From positions 1 to 9,924 of the forward strand of contig DNIF01000287.1 in the NCBI GenBank assembly GCA_003485715.1: a stretch of DNA of 9,924 bases, given 5' to 3'. This document shows positions 9,921 to 9,924 of this stretch, piece by piece. A program made the translations under genes and the position numbers. Positions within the stretch are counted from its first letter, which is position 1. The number at the start of each line of letters is the position of its first letter. The notes under the pieces were generated by a model. That model saw nothing but the letters and a program-made list of their open reading frames with translations, was not told where the DNA came from and did not search any database. Source of the DNA: Gammaproteobacteria bacterium (GTDB taxonomy: Bacteria; Pseudomonadota; Gammaproteobacteria; UBA7966).

Positions 9921-9924
9921 TCCT
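9921..9924 (-). promoter_or_regulatory. Ribosome binding site deciding the metH TTG start
   Basis: The minus strand reads AGGA, then 7 bases, then TTG. No ATG or GTG lies between this site and the conserved homocysteine domain at a better position, so it favours the TTG as the true start. The sequence further upstream is outside the window, so an earlier in-frame start cannot be fully excluded. Confidence 0.6.

Noticed and set aside
9914..9924. A cobalamin riboswitch in front of metH
   Set aside because: Only 11 bases upstream of the start are present; nothing can be seen either way.

Overview
The window is GC-rich DNA from a Gram-negative bacterium, most likely a gammaproteobacterium or a relative. 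Evidence for this is a kdsB gene for LPS Kdo activation and a full-length MetH that closely resembles the enteric enzyme. The genus cannot be fixed from sequence alone. All calls come from reading motifs; no database search was run.

Layout, left to right. (1) Bases 1-533, + strand: the C-terminal end of a type I restriction enzyme HsdR subunit; the rest of the locus lies off the left edge. (2) 534-660: a spacer with two imperfect stem-loops. (3) 661-1434, +: kdsB, CMP-Kdo synthetase. (4) 1435-1593: a convergent spacer with weak hairpins. (5) 1594-5257, -: three genes transcribed right to left and interlocked by 4-base stop/start overlaps: a TPR protein with a C-terminal 2OG-Fe(II) oxygenase domain, then a bestrophin-family channel, then an agmatine deiminase. 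(6) 5258-5417: a spacer with a plausible minus-strand promoter for this trio, an inverted repeat around its -10 and a second hairpin. (7) 5418-6059, -: a histidine-phosphatase-family protein. (8) 6119-9913, -: metH, cobalamin-dependent methionine synthase, starting at TTG 11 bases from the right edge.

How the genes may work together. MetH and the phosphatase are 59 bp apart on one strand and could be co-transcribed; a CobC-like role linked to B12 is possible but unproven. The oxygenase/channel/deiminase trio is the least ordinary part of the window. Its overlaps imply coupled translation and therefore coordinated amounts, yet no standard pathway joins the three functions. Most of the window is otherwise housekeeping metabolism next to the edge of a restriction-modification locus. 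I see no insertion sequence, integrase, tRNA, CRISPR array or phage gene.
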